Shown here one piece after another: positions 1 to 11,142 of a stretch of DNA of 64,000 nucleotides. The position numbers and the translations under genes were made by a program. Source of the DNA: Apiotrichum sp. Y4204. Lineage: Eukaryota > Basidiomycota > Tremellomycetes > Trichosporonales > Trichosporonaceae. Every line of letters begins with the position of its first letter. The stretch's first letter is position 1. The notes under the pieces are model-generated. The model was given only the letters and a program-made list of their open reading frames with translations. It searched no databases and was not told where the DNA came from. The DNA lies in the NCBI GenBank assembly GCA_025531455.1, contig JAMYHL010000084.1:109544-173543 (forward strand), written 5' to 3'.

Positions 1-2
1 CT

Positions 3-1569
3 GAAACGACGACAAAGGTCGCGCTCGAGACGCACCACCCAGTCCGCGGGTTTGCCGAGCCGCTCGCGGTGATCAATGTGCCTGGAGAGCCCGAGGCCAA
101 AGACCAGGAACAGTATGAGGAGAGCATCCGCGAGTACCCGGACGGCGGGCGAGAGGTGCGTCAAAGTGGCGCAAGTGTAGAGTCATAACACCAGGCTTGG
201 CTCGTCGTCGTAGGCGGGATGTGTGCCGCGATGGGCGGGTTCGGCCTCGGCGCGAGCATTGGCGCCTTCCAGAGCTGGTACGAGGAGAATTTGCTGTCGG
301 CGTACTCGTCTTCCCAGATTGCGTGGATTGGTTCGACGCAGACCGCCGTCTGTTTCTCGATTTGTTTCTTCACAGGACCCCTGTTTGACCGGTACGGCCC
401 GCGCCCGCTGCTGATCGCGGGCACGGTGCTGCTCATGTTCGGCTTCTGCATGCTCTCCCTCGCGACCGAGTACTACCAGATCTTTCTCTGCCACGCCGGC
501 CCGATCGCGTTCGGCATGGACCTCGTCTTCCTCGTGCCCCTCAGCGCAGTGGGTCACTGGTTCTACCGCCGCCGCGGCCTTGCTTTGTGAGTGGCCTCGT
601 TGAGCGCAGCTGACGGCAGTGGGATTCTCAGTGTGTACTGATCTACCAATGGTTTCTGACCTCTAGTGACGGGCTCGTCTATCGGCGCGATTATCTGGCC
701 GCTGTACATTGCGCATCTGCCGCAGAAAAGTAGGTTGAGGGTCGCGGTACGCTGCTAACCCGTAGTCGGGTGGGGATGGACCATGCGCGTACTGGCCTTC
801 ACGCTCGGCGCCCTCGGGGCTGTGGCGACACTCCTCATCAAGACACGCCTGCCGCCTAAACCCCGCGGGCCGTTCTTCCACCTGCACGAGTTCCGGAACC
901 TGTCGTATACAACAGTGGCGTTCTCGTTTCCTGTGAGTGGGAGAGTCATTTGGAGATCTAGCGCTCACTCCAGGCCAACGCTTTTGGCTTCTTCTCCTTC
1001 CTCATGTTCATCGGGTCGTACGGCAGCCTGGTCGGCCTCGGGTCGTTTGCGCCATACCTCTTGATGATCAACAATGCCGCCTCGGGCGTGGGGCGCATCG
1101 TCGGCGGACTTGCCGCCGACCGCTTCGGGGTGTTCAACATGGCGATTCTGGCTTGTTTTGGAATGGCGCTGCTCATGTTCTGCTGGATGGCGATGGACAC
1201 GGCGGCCGCGCTCATCGTGCTCTGCATCATTTACGGGTTCCTCAGCGGATGTCCCGTGTCGCTGCAGGCCCCGATGATCATGACCGTCATCTCGGATCAG
1301 CAGCTGGTAGGCACGCTGCTGGGCCAGTCAATGGGTGAGTGTTTGTTTGTGGTGTTTCGTATCTGTATCTGACGGCAGTCATCGAGGCGGTCCTCTCCGT
1401 CTGTGCCGCCCCGCTCTTTGGCCTGATTGTCGGCACGGGCACGGACGAAGAAAAGTTTGCAAACTTCAAAAAGGCCATTGCGTTTGGGGGCAGCATGCTC
1501 GCGCTGTCGGCCATCCTCCTCATCCCTGCGCGCTGGCGCATCAGCCACAAGTTGTGGACAGTTGCGTAG
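3..1569 (+). CDS. MFS monocarboxylate-type transporter (5' partial)
   Basis: Major facilitator of the fungal monocarboxylate porter (MCT/MCH) type, a plasma-membrane protein that moves small carboxylates or related solutes; the substrate cannot be read from sequence. Exons 3-155, 195-586, 620-630, 667-729, 766-932, 974-1334 and 1379-1569 give 445 residues and a stop; the true start lies left of the window. The typical entry motif YPDGG precedes helix 1 (AWLVVVGGM). FDRYGPRP after helix 2 is the MFS loop 2-3 signature, and RRGLAFGILMTGSSIGA spans helices 4-5. Exon 620-630 is only 11 nt long; without it and its two introns the frame breaks exactly in that conserved stretch, so it is well supported. 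The next gene follows 226 bp downstream on the same strand. Family confidence is high; the exact substrate is unknown. Confidence 0.85.
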
Positions 1570-1795
1570 AGTGTAGATCGTAATGCGTAGAGTGTAGCGA
1601 AGTGCATTTGTAGAAATGATACCTTGGACTTGGTTGTTGAGTTGGGATTTTGATGCATGGCATTCCGCTCCATTATCATCTCCACCCATCTCCACAAATG
1701 ACGTCGGAGCTGGCCGGTTATAACCGGGTCGCAACAGATCCTAACCACCACAACATATAATCCCCAAGTGCTTCCTGATCCTCCTCATCGTAGAC

Positions 1796-3069
1796 ATGAA
1801 GGCCTTCCAGATCAAGTACCACGCGCACCCGAAGGAGCACGCCGTGTAGGTAGAAGGGCGAAATCTCCGCAGTAGTTGAGACGACCCGCTGACGCCAGCT
1901 CCGAGATACCCTCGCCGGTGCCCACGGGCGACCAGGTGCTCGTCGACGTGTATGCGGCCGGCCTCAACTTCTTCGAGTGAGGGAGTGGTGAAGGGAGAAT
2001 GCTGACGACAGTGTCCTCCAGGCTCAGAACTTGTACCAGCGTGCGTTTTCTACGGGCTGGAGTGCAGAAGATCTATTAGCTGACTATCAGACAAGCCACC
2101 GCTTCCATTCGTCCTCGGCGTCGAGTTCTCGGGACGCATCGCGTCCAACTCGCCTATCCCCTCAGGATGCCCCTTTAAGCCTGGCGGTGGGTCATTTTCC
2201 ACACCAACACTAACCTCCAGACAGGGTGATCGGGCGGGGACTCGGCGCGTACGCGGAACAGGTGGCCGTGACGTACAAGAATCTCATCCCGCTCCCGCGG
2301 CAAATGTCGTTTGAGCAGGGGGCAAGTTTCTACGTGTACGTGCAAGTGGGGTGCTGATGGTTGACGGCAGGGCGTATCCCACGAGCTATGAGGCGCTGGT
2401 GGGGCGCGCGCAGGCCAAGGCGGGCGAGTGGGTGCTAATCCACGCTGCGGCTGGCGGGGTCGGCGTCGCTGCGGTGCAGATCGCGAAGGGTGAGTACCAA
2501 GGCGAGTGTATTTAACCACAGGCCTCGGGTGCAAAGTGATCGGGACGGCGGGCTCGCCAGAGAAGCGCGAGGTCGCCAAGCGTGCAGGTGCAGACTATGT
2601 GCTGGACTACACCGTCCCGGGATGGCAGCAGGAGGTGATGCGGATCACGGGCCAGCACGGCGCGGACGTGGTGTACGACCCCGTGGGGCTGCTCGTCCCG
2701 TCGCTCAAGTGCGTGGCGTGGAATGCGCGTCTGCTCGTCGTGGGCTTTGCGGGGGGCACGATTGAGAAAGTGCCGGCCAATCTCGTGCTCTTGAAGAACG
2801 TGTCCATCGTCGGTGTACGCGGCGGCGAAACATCTGGTGAGTGCGTCCAGTAGCTTTGTCTAACGGCAGTCCGCGATCCGGCACGATATGCGCGCACGAT
2901 CGCCGCGTGCTTCAACATGGTCTCGAGCGGCAAGCTCGTGCCCCTCATCTACGAGACGGTGTACGACGGCCTCCAGGACCTGCCCCGCGGCCTCGTGGAC
3001 CTCGAAACGCGCAAGGTGTGGGGCAAGGCCGTGGTGCGTATCCGCAGCGAGGACAAGGCACGGTTGTAG
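1796..3069 (+). CDS. NADPH:quinone oxidoreductase, zeta-crystallin-like MDR family
   Basis: Cytosolic medium-chain dehydrogenase/reductase that uses NADPH to reduce quinones or activated alkenes. Eight exons (1796-1845, 1899-1976, 2012-2040, 2091-2186, 2221-2335, 2371-2489, 2522-2836, 2870-3069) give 333 residues, the normal size for the family. The N-terminal GroES-like fold carries AGLNFFDVLQAQ, VLGVEFSGRIA and GRGLGAYAEQV. The Rossmann half carries the nucleotide loop HAAAGGVGVAAVQIAK and ends GLVDLETRKVWGKAVVRI. No structural zinc cysteine cluster is present, which fits the zinc-free quinone reductase branch. The ATG at 1796 gives the usual MKAF start of the family. The intron-rich layout is normal for the organism. 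An enoyl reductase role is possible but less likely. Confidence 0.87.
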
Positions 3070-4180
3070 GTGGATTAGTCTGCATAGATGCGGGGCAGGC
3101 GGAGAGGACAGAGTTACGTGCGCCAAGAGAGTGGGAAACAGGAATATCTGAGCTAGAACATTGAGAACACCAATCGGCGAGACTGTGGGATCTATGGATA
3201 ATGAGTCCAGATCCTTCACCGCTATGGTTTGTCTGGAAAGAGATCCCGGCGCTGGCCTGATTCAGGCTCTTCTGCGTGTCCGCCGCCAGCCGCGGGGATG
3301 GCTACGAAATAAGCTTGCCGGGATTAACATTAACTGCAAGTATGGAAGCAGGCTCATCTGTGATTGGCGCGAAGGGATCTTCCGTCTGCTTGATCTGGGG
3401 TGCATGTCATTGCGATGATATGAAGTCGCTCCGATGCCTCGGGTCTGTCACATGCAGCATCCCAGCAGAGTACGCAGAGTGGTCGGAGCACGTTTTGCGT
3501 GGTGGAGCGCCGCCGTGCTGCGCGGACATGCCACGCGAGGCCCCGCGCGGGGCTGCATCCTCCTCACGACCGAGCTTCCGGTGCGTCCTCGGCCGTGGGG
3601 CCCGGCCTCTGGAAATAAGTTGTCCGGAGCAGCACCCTCTTTTCGATGACGTCAAGCACCCACCACGTGCATTACTCGCGTTCTCCGCGCGACTTTGCAA
3701 ACAATTATTTCCCAAAGAGGTAATTCTTGTGTGAATCACGGGACAACTCTTGGTCTCTTGCTCTCTTCAAGTCCGCGGGGTCCGCTGGACGACGCGGCCG
3801 GAGATGACGCGAAGAGAGCCATCACTAGCAAAGAGCACCGTGCCTCGGCCCGTCGCCACTCATACCGCGGTCCCACACCAAATTTTTCTCGTTGCTCGCT
3901 GACTCTGATGTGCTCATCGTTCCCATCATCACCACGGATCCCGCCGAGGGGCGCGGCGAGCTCGCGGACATCGTCCGTGGTCTGCTCGATGTCGAAAAAT
4001 GCGAAACAATGGCAACTAGTACTTAAATGCATGACTTTGGCGATGAGAAACCCCATCAACATCACTCCGAGCCTCGATACCACTACCACACCAGAGCACA
4101 CCACCACACCAAAAGTTACCACACACACACACACACCCAACCCATAGACACACATACCTAGACACACAACACTAGACACA
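3070..4180 (+). other. Intergenic, upstream of the DHA1 transporter
   Basis: No gene is supported. The last 100 bases before the ATG at 4181 are a CA-rich leader with a run of CA dinucleotides near 4118-4136, the kind of unstructured leader seen before highly expressed fungal genes. The open frames here use atypical codons. Confidence 0.6.
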
Positions 4181-5849
4181 ATGATTGAGCCAGTCGAAGC
4201 TGAAATCGCCCGCCCACCAATTTTCACCGACAAGCAGGAGAGGGTCCTCCGCGACGAAGAGCTCGAGCAGCCGAACACCATCGCCCGCAACGAGAGCGAC
4301 GCGGACACCGCTGTCGAGGAGCACCCGGACAAGGACGTTGAGAAGGCCGGTGGCCGCATCATCGTCGAGTTTGAGCCGGGATCGGGCGAGGACCCGCGCG
4401 AGTGGGGCAAGGCCAAGAAGTGGTGAGTATCTATATGGTTGGTGGCGCTGCCACACGACGATCGGCGATCAGTGGCTAACTTCTAGGTATGCCACCCTCT
4501 CGTGTTCATTCCTCTGTCTTGCTGTCGCGCTCGGCTCGTCGATGCCGACAGGAGACCTCAAGGGCCAGGCAAGGGACCTGCACGTCGGTCTCATTCCGAT
4601 TTTCCTCTCCATTTCCCTCTTTGTTCTCGGCTTTGGTATCGGACCACTGCTTCTTGCGCCTCGTGAGTGACCTCAATTAGTCTGGTGACAACAATGCTGA
4701 CAACTAGTCTCTGAGATTGTCGGTCGCAAGCCCATCTACCTCGTCTCCATGTTCTTCTTCTTCTGGTTTACCCTCCCGTCATGCCTCGCCAAGAACCTCG
4801 CCACCATGCTTGCCGGCCGCATGATTGCAGGCATTGCCGCCTCGGCACCGATGACCAACGTCGGCGGCTCCATTGCCGATGTCTGGAGCGTCGAGGACCG
4901 CGGTATCCCAATGTCGGTCTTTAGCGCCACCATCTTCCTCGGCCCCTGCCTGGGACCCCTCTTTGGTGGTTGGATTGCCGAGAAGACCCACCAGTGGCGC
5001 TGGATCTACTGGACCCTCTTCATCTTTGTCGGAGTCGTCTTTGTCTTCACCTGCTTCACCGCCGAGACCTTTGAGCCCGTCATCCTCCGCCACAAGGCCC
5101 AGAAGCTGAACAAGGAGCACAAGACCGACGTGCACGTGTCCAAGCACGATGTGAACCGCGTCCCCCTCGGCGAGAAGATGAAGGTCGCACTTACCCGCCC
5201 GTTCATCCTCATGTTCCTCGAGCCGATTATCCTCTTCATGTCGTTCTACCTCTCGTTCATCTACGCCCTACTTTATGCTCTCTTCTTCGCGTTCCCCATC
5301 GCGTTCGAGGAGATCCGCGGCTGGGGACCGGGCATGACTGGTGTCTCGTTCGTCTCCATCATCATCGGCATGCTTATCGCCATGTGCATCATGCCTGTCC
5401 AGGAAAAGCTCTACGCCCGCCACTGCGCCAAGCACGGCCGCAAGCCTGAAGCCCGTCTCTACCCCATGATGCTCGGCTCGCTCTGCCTCCCGATCGCCCT
5501 CTTCATCTTTGCTTTCACGAGCTACGACGGCCTTATTTGGGTCGGCCCCGCCGCTGCTGGTGTCGTCTTCGGCTTTGCCATGATCATGATCTACATCAGT
5601 GCAAACAGCTACATTGTCGACTCGTACTCGAACTACGCCGCCTCGGCTGTCGCCGCCAAGACCCTCATGCGTTCGACTATTGGCGCCACCGTCCCCCTCT
5701 GGATTACGCAGTGCTTCCACAACATGGGCTTCCAGTACGCTGGTCTCCTGTTTGCGCTCATCGCCTGCGTTCTCGTCCCCATCCCGTTCATCTTCTTCTG
5801 GAAGGGCGGACCCATCCGCGAGCGCTCGAGTCGTGCCGTCAAGGAGTAA
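4181..5849 (+). CDS. MFS transporter, DHA1 (drug:H+ antiporter-1) type
   Basis: Twelve-helix proton-coupled exporter of the Tpo1/Caf5-like DHA1 branch, acting in the plasma membrane on drugs, polyamines or organic acids. Exons 4181-4422, 4487-4662 and 4708-5849 give 519 residues. A hydrophilic acidic N-terminus of about 75 residues ends at DPREWGKAKKW, the classical entry to helix 1 in this family. Motif A is LSEIVGRKPIY after helix 2. Motif C of antiporters is GPCLGPLFGGWIAE in helix 5, followed by HQWRWIYW. A long central loop (about residues 270-320) is followed by helices 7-12, ending in a short basic tail. The last exon is a single 1142-nt block. Substrate range cannot be told from the sequence. 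Confidence 0.88.
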
Positions 5850-7463
5850 AGAATGAGCAGACGTGCAAGATAGAATACCCGAATAGCATAGTTACTGTAG
5901 CAGCATACAACAATAATAGAGATATAGACACCAACATTGCAATGCATTGGGCTTTGTTTATCCACCTTCTATCGCAGCTTCTGCAAAGCCAGGGCTAGGG
6001 TCGGCGATCTTGGCACGCAGGCGCCACATAACCTAACGGCCCTCCGTTGTCCCGTCCTCGTTGACCTTGGCACTCCGCCCGCTTGGCTGCGGCTCGCTGC
6101 TGCCGTCGCCAGGATATTACATGAGCTCTGCTGTACGCGTCTCCATCTCGGGGCCCTGTTCCAGATTCCAGAGGAGCACAGCACAAAGTATAGAAGGGTG
6201 CTTATCACGGTCGCACCCTGGTTCCAGGAGTTCCTTCCGGGGCACATGCCGCCCCAAAACCACTAGCCATGAGATCATTAGTCCCAGCCGTAGCTGTGTA
6301 GCCGACTGCTGCCCACTCGAGTTCCTCCGATGACAGCCCGCATGCCGAGAAAGAGATCATGAGCTACGACAGCCGTTGACCACGGGTCTACCAACTGTGG
6401 AGCCCCGCCGTCCCGGGGTTACTGCTCCCCTGGCCGCCAAATGCCGAATGCCATCGATGACGGCTTGCTCGCTGTCGTCAACAACGAGCACGGGACACAT
6501 ATCCATGCACTTCGGCCATGAGCACGCCGCGCACCGCGTGAGGATATATCATCTCCATCGCCGACGCGGATCTCTGGCGGTCCGGACGATGGACGCGCGC
6601 GGCGCGGCGGCGCGTACAGCAGCCACGTATACCCGCCTATCCGCTATGGCTGCTGTGTAAGGCCTGGTGGGGGTGGGTGAACCAAGGCCGTGTGAGCTGT
6701 CTGTATCTTATCGAATCCGCCACGTTGCTGGCGGCAAGGCCCACCGATCCATCGATCACAAGACGGCAGTCGCCAGTTATAGCCAGCTTGGCATGGGCCA
6801 TGTGGACAGCTGGCCGAGACGAAAAGGCGCTAATAGCGGCAGTTGGATATGCGCCGCTGCCACCTGGTATATGCGCTTAATTGCGACTCGCTGCCACTCG
6901 GCGCCCCCCTCCGCCAGTGCTGCCTCGGCGCCTCGGTTACCACGCCACGAGACGGGGAAACTCTGCGGCAAGCGCCGCGTACAGCCTGTATCTCAGGCAT
7001 ATTTGCCGAGGCGGACATTCTCCAGAGTGTACTGTTGGTGCGTCACTATTCGAGGTAGAGTTGCGGCTCGAGGTTTGGCTCGTGCTCGTACTCTCTCGTG
7101 TGTCTGGAGGGCATGACGTTCCGACGCTAATGTTTACCAGCAATCCTCAGACCTCCCTTCCCATCACCATGGCCTGCCGTGTCGCCGCCACGATCGCGAC
7201 TGGCGAGCGTGGCCCCAACGGGCCCCAACGGCCCCGGCCGCACCCCAGACTCTATTCTTATCTACGTAATGCCCACCAGAGATTAGCCGTGGTGCAGCGC
7301 AGCACGTAGCGACGTTCGAAGGGCTGCCCACCAGATACGGTTGATCAGATCTGGTCGGATGTATCTGCCCCGACATGCAGGGTTCAGAAACATATTTACT
7401 TCAAAAGCCAACCTTTGTTCGCCAGTCCCCAGGATTCGTTTCGACCAACTAGCACTTTTCAAC
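5850..7463. other. Intergenic, 1.6 kb
   Basis: Lies between two transporter genes on the same strand. I see no supported gene, RNA or repeat. It includes the terminator of the DHA1 gene and the promoter of the Dal5-like gene, so regulatory sites must be here, but none is recognisable by eye. Confidence 0.5.
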
Positions 7464-9397
7464 ATGTCCCACTTCACAGACGAGAAGGCGTCGATGGGCG
7501 TCGACGCAAAGGACACGACACACGACGAGGGACTGCATCGCCGCATGTCCCGCGCATCCCACAGCAAATTGCCGTATTCTGTCGCCGAGATGGAGGTGCC
7601 CGACGACGAGATCGCCGAGGGCGAGGCCATCATCGCCGCCCACGAGGAGTTTACCCCGGAGGAGTACAAGAAGCTGATGCGCAAGGTCGACCTTGTCCTC
7701 ATGGTGAGTAACTGCATGCGGAATGTTTTATGCCGTGTCCACATGCCTCTACGCCACCACGACACGTCGGACGCCTTCGTGGTCTTGGCGGATGATTTTT
7801 TTACCCTTTCTTTTCCCTGTTTTTCTCTTTTATTTATTTGTTTTATTCCTGTCACACAATGCGACGTTTACTGACTTCAGCCCATGCTCATGATCATCTA
7901 CGGCTTGCAGTACAGCGACAAGACGAGTCTGTCATCAGGCATCGTCTTCGGGCTCGGGCCGGACACGGGTATCAACAAAGCACAGTTTGCAAACTTGTCC
8001 ACCTTCTTCTGTGAGCACTCTTGTTCTAAGTGGTGGCACCGCCACTGACACTTACAGACATGGCATATGCAATTGCACAGTACCCAATGAGCTGGACCCT
8101 GCAGCGCTTCCCGCTTGGCCGCGCGCTCGGGGTGTGTGTCGTGTTGTGGGGTGCGATGGTCATGTTCCTCGGCGCATGCCACAACTACGCCGAGCTTGCC
8201 GTCGTCCGCGTCCTCCTCGGCTGGTTTGAATCTGTCGTCACCCCTGGTTTCGCCATCTTCACCGCCTCGTGGTACCTCCGCCGCGAGCAGGGTCTCCGCC
8301 AGGCATGCTACTACTCGATGAGTAAGTGGAAGAACTACATTCAGGTTTAGGCGCGGCGCATACTAATTCTGCAGACAGCTTCTTTGGCATGGTGTTCGGT
8401 GTCGGCATCTACTACATTGCGCTCAACCAGCAGAAGAAGGGCGGCCTTGCCGCGTGGCGCGTGATCAACCTCTTCCTCGGCGGTGTCACCGTCGGCATGG
8501 GTATCATCTTCCTCATCTTTGGCGGGACCCCTGACGAGGTCTGGTGGCTCAGCAAGCGCGAAAAGCAGATGGCCAAGGCCCGTATCGTCGAGAACGCGAC
8601 CGGCGGCGGTGAGAGCCACTCGTGGAAGTGGGAGCAGGTCCGCGAGTGCTTCCGCGACCCCCAGTACTGGCACGCTCTGCTGTTCGGTCTCTTCCAGAAC
8701 ATCCCCAACGGGTGAGTGTGGAGGCACACGTGGAATGGGAACCACGGGAAATCGACTAACGCGCAGCGCTCTCTCCACCTTCCAGAACCTCATCTTCCAG
8801 GGCCTCGGCTTCAACAACCTCGAGACGGTCCTCTACCAGCTTCCGATGCAGGGCATCTGCTTCGTGCTGTGCATCATCAGCGGCATCCTCATCCGGTACT
8901 TCCCAAAGCTGCGTTTCCCGATCGGTCTCCTCTTCGAGGCGGACCTCGTCTTTGTCCTCTTCTTCGTGGGCTTTGCGGACGTCGGCAAGTGGGCCCTGTG
9001 GGGCGTGTACTCGCTCTCGCAGTCCTTCTCGATCGCGACCTTTGTTGTTGCGTGGCCCATGATCTCGATCAACGTGGCGGGCCGCACGAAAAAGTCCTTC
9101 TTTGGCGCCACCTCGCTGCTCGTCTACTGCATCGGTAACATTGTCGGCTCGCAGGTCATGCGCCCCTCGGATGCGCCGCGGTACCACAAGGGCCTGACCG
9201 TGTGCGCGTGCGCCATGGTCGCCAACATGGTCAACACGGCCTTCTGGTGGCTCCACTACGTGCGCCAGAACCGCAAGCGTGCCACCGAGTATGCCGAGTC
9301 GGGCCTCACCACCGAAGAGCGCGACCACCAGAACTGGCTCGCGGGCGAGACTGACCTCACCGACATGCAGAACCGCTTCTTCCGCTACGAGTGCTAG
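7464..9397 (+). CDS. Dal5-like MFS permease (anion:cation symporter family)
   Basis: Plasma-membrane symporter of the allantoate/nicotinate/vitamin permease family. Exons 7464-7703, 7881-8010, 8058-8321, 8375-8711 and 8767-9397 give 533 residues. Helix 1 is followed by LQYSDKTSLSSG, matching the family's YxDKxxLS signature. IAQYPMSWTLQRFPLGRALG (helix 2 and loop 2-3) and RVLLGWFESVVTPGF (helix 4) are also diagnostic. The C-terminus DLTDMQNRFFRYEC matches the conserved DLTDxxNxxFRY ending. The first intron is long (177 nt) and T-rich at its 3' end; the others are about 50 nt. The ATG at 7464 was chosen over an in-frame one at 7341 because family members begin just before the acidic segment that leads to helix 1. 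The substrate is unknown. Confidence 0.88.
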
Positions 9398-10314
9398 TCG
9401 GTGGGATTCAGATGGCCGGGTGATTGAGGGTTGAAGGCAGTTGACAGGTCTTACGTTTTGTCTGGGTTGTGGTTGTGATTGTACAGAGTTAGCAGTAGCA
9501 AGTAACAGTAAACGCAGTAGCACTAGCAGGATGGATCTCGAGTTGTCATTTGGAACCAACATATCGCGACCGCGCTTGCTCCCATCCCTGACGAGGTGCC
9601 GCCTACCAGCTGCACCAGTTACGTACAATCCATTCTACCACATGTGCATGTTGTCACCAACCGGCCCCTCGAATAACAAAGGATACAGACAAACACACCA
9701 AAATAACCGACAAGTGCCGTGCCCTGCGCAGGACTCTCTCACGGGTGTGCAGCACCCCCCGGCCAGCCTCCTCGCTGGAACTGCGTAGTTCCGGGGCATA
9801 GTGGACGCCCTCGCCGTCGGCCTGTCCGATGAGATCAGTCACGCATTCCTCGGAGATCGGAGAGGTTACTGCGTCCACTGGGTTTACATTCCAGGGCGTC
9901 CACAAAGCGGATGCCACCGTTCTACAGCCAACTCCCGCCCGCAATACCTTCGGTCACCCATGGCAGACAGTCATGCCAGGCTTAGAGTTCGACGACGACT
10001 AGCACGAGGGCCACTGGGGACAGTGACTTCGGCGACGGCGAAGGCCCTAACAGGCAGCAGACGACATGTCGCCTACTGCTGGTCCAGTCCGCCCGACGCT
10101 CTACAGTTACGCTGGCGCTCTGAGAAACGAGGTACAGAGACTTCCGATGTTGGTTGGCCTCTCGTTTACTCTCTCTACCTCCATCAAATGTCGTCAGCCA
10201 AACTGTTCAACGGTTAGTCGGCCCGAGGGCCTAGAAGCTAGGGTCTGGGAGGATAAGAGCATTGTCATGAGTCCCGAGGAAATGATCCGGTGCGCGGCAG
10301 GGCACAGATGTGCG
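9398..10314. other. Intergenic between convergent genes
   Basis: Holds the 3' ends of the Dal5-like gene and of the minus-strand F-box-like gene. No independent gene is seen. A possible last exon of the F-box-like gene is at 10231-10244. Confidence 0.5.
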
Positions 10315-11142
10315 TCAGTACACGCCCCTCCTCGTGGTGAACACTGTAGAGTACTCACCAGAGGGTGGGAACTCCATCCGATCATTGAACGGAGCCACGA
10401 AATGCGACATTGTTTCAAAGTCGACTGAGAGAAGGTGGCGATGATCGGGCCGGGGCTCGACGCGATCTGTGACGTGTTTGACGGTGCCATCTGAACAAAC
10501 ACCGGCAAAAGTAAGCCTCATCGGTCGGGTGATATTAACAATGCGGGTGATGGTCGACGGCGCGGTCGGGTTGTCGCTGGGCGTCTCGACCACGGTTGCC
10601 GTGGGTACGGTGAACACGACGTGCTCCGCGCGGTCAAAGTAGTCGATGCCGCGGATGTCTCCAATTTGCGGCACATCCATCCCCAGAGGTCCGAAGATGA
10701 TGACCTTGGCAGCTGGGAAGGGGACTTGGGGAAAGTACTCGCCACGATACGGCACCAGCCGCACGATCTCAAGGTCGGGGAACACGAAGACGTCCAGGAC
10801 GGCCACTCCGGTGCCGGTAAGCCCACCGCGGATGTCGACGTAGCGCGTGTACCGTGCCATGCGCCGGTGTGCGTCTCCAATGGCTTGATCGTGCGGGGTG
10901 TTACGGAAGAAACGCGGATTGCCTGGGAGACGGTGGTTAGGCGCGGTAAGCGTGATGGTGATGTTTGGTTCGTCGCCGCGGGTAATGACGACGTGTTCAT
11001 ACAGCCTCGCGTCCGCCCTATCGCGCCACTCGCGCGACACGCGGCGCAACGTAAACAGAGCCTCGTGCTTGCAGTGATACAGAACGCTATCGATGATGTG
11101 TGGGAACATCAGGTGGTCTATTTGGGTCGTCATCGTGGTCAT
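10315..11142 (-). CDS. F-box-like protein, lineage-specific family
   Basis: About 275 residues from the ATG at 11142 (MTTMTTQIDHLMFPHIIDSV). The N-terminal 45 residues (FPHIIDSVLYHC, then LFTLRRVSREWRDRADARLY) have the spacing of an F-box-like helical motif; the rest looks like a beta-rich domain of unknown role. F-box proteins recruit substrates to SCF ubiquitin ligases through Skp1; whether this protein binds Skp1 is inference. The same arrangement appears in the gene at 14438. The 3' end is uncertain: a good donor (GTGAGT) at 10353-10358 could join to a 14-nt exon at 10231-10244, giving the end DPSF instead of the open-frame end at 10315. A longer upstream start at 11202 is possible but less likely. 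Confidence 0.7.
   Translation of the reverse strand: MTTMTTQIDHLMFPHIIDSVLYHCKHEALFTLRRVSREWRDRADARLYEHVVITRGDEPNITITLTAPNHRLPGNPRFFRNTPHDQAIGDAHRRMARYTRYVDIRGGLTGTGVAVLDVFVFPDLEIVRLVPYRGEYFPQVPFPAAKVIIFGPLGMDVPQIGDIRGIDYFDRAEHVVFTVPTATVVETPSDNPTAPSTITRIVNITRPMRLTFAGVCSDGTVKHVTDRVEPRPDHRHLLSVDFETMSHFVAPFNDRMEFPPSGEYSTVFTTRRGVY

Noticed and set aside
3736..4416. 226-codon minus-strand open frame
   Set aside because: Antisense to the DHA1 transporter's first exon and CA-rich leader; its Val/Cys runs come from the CA repeat.
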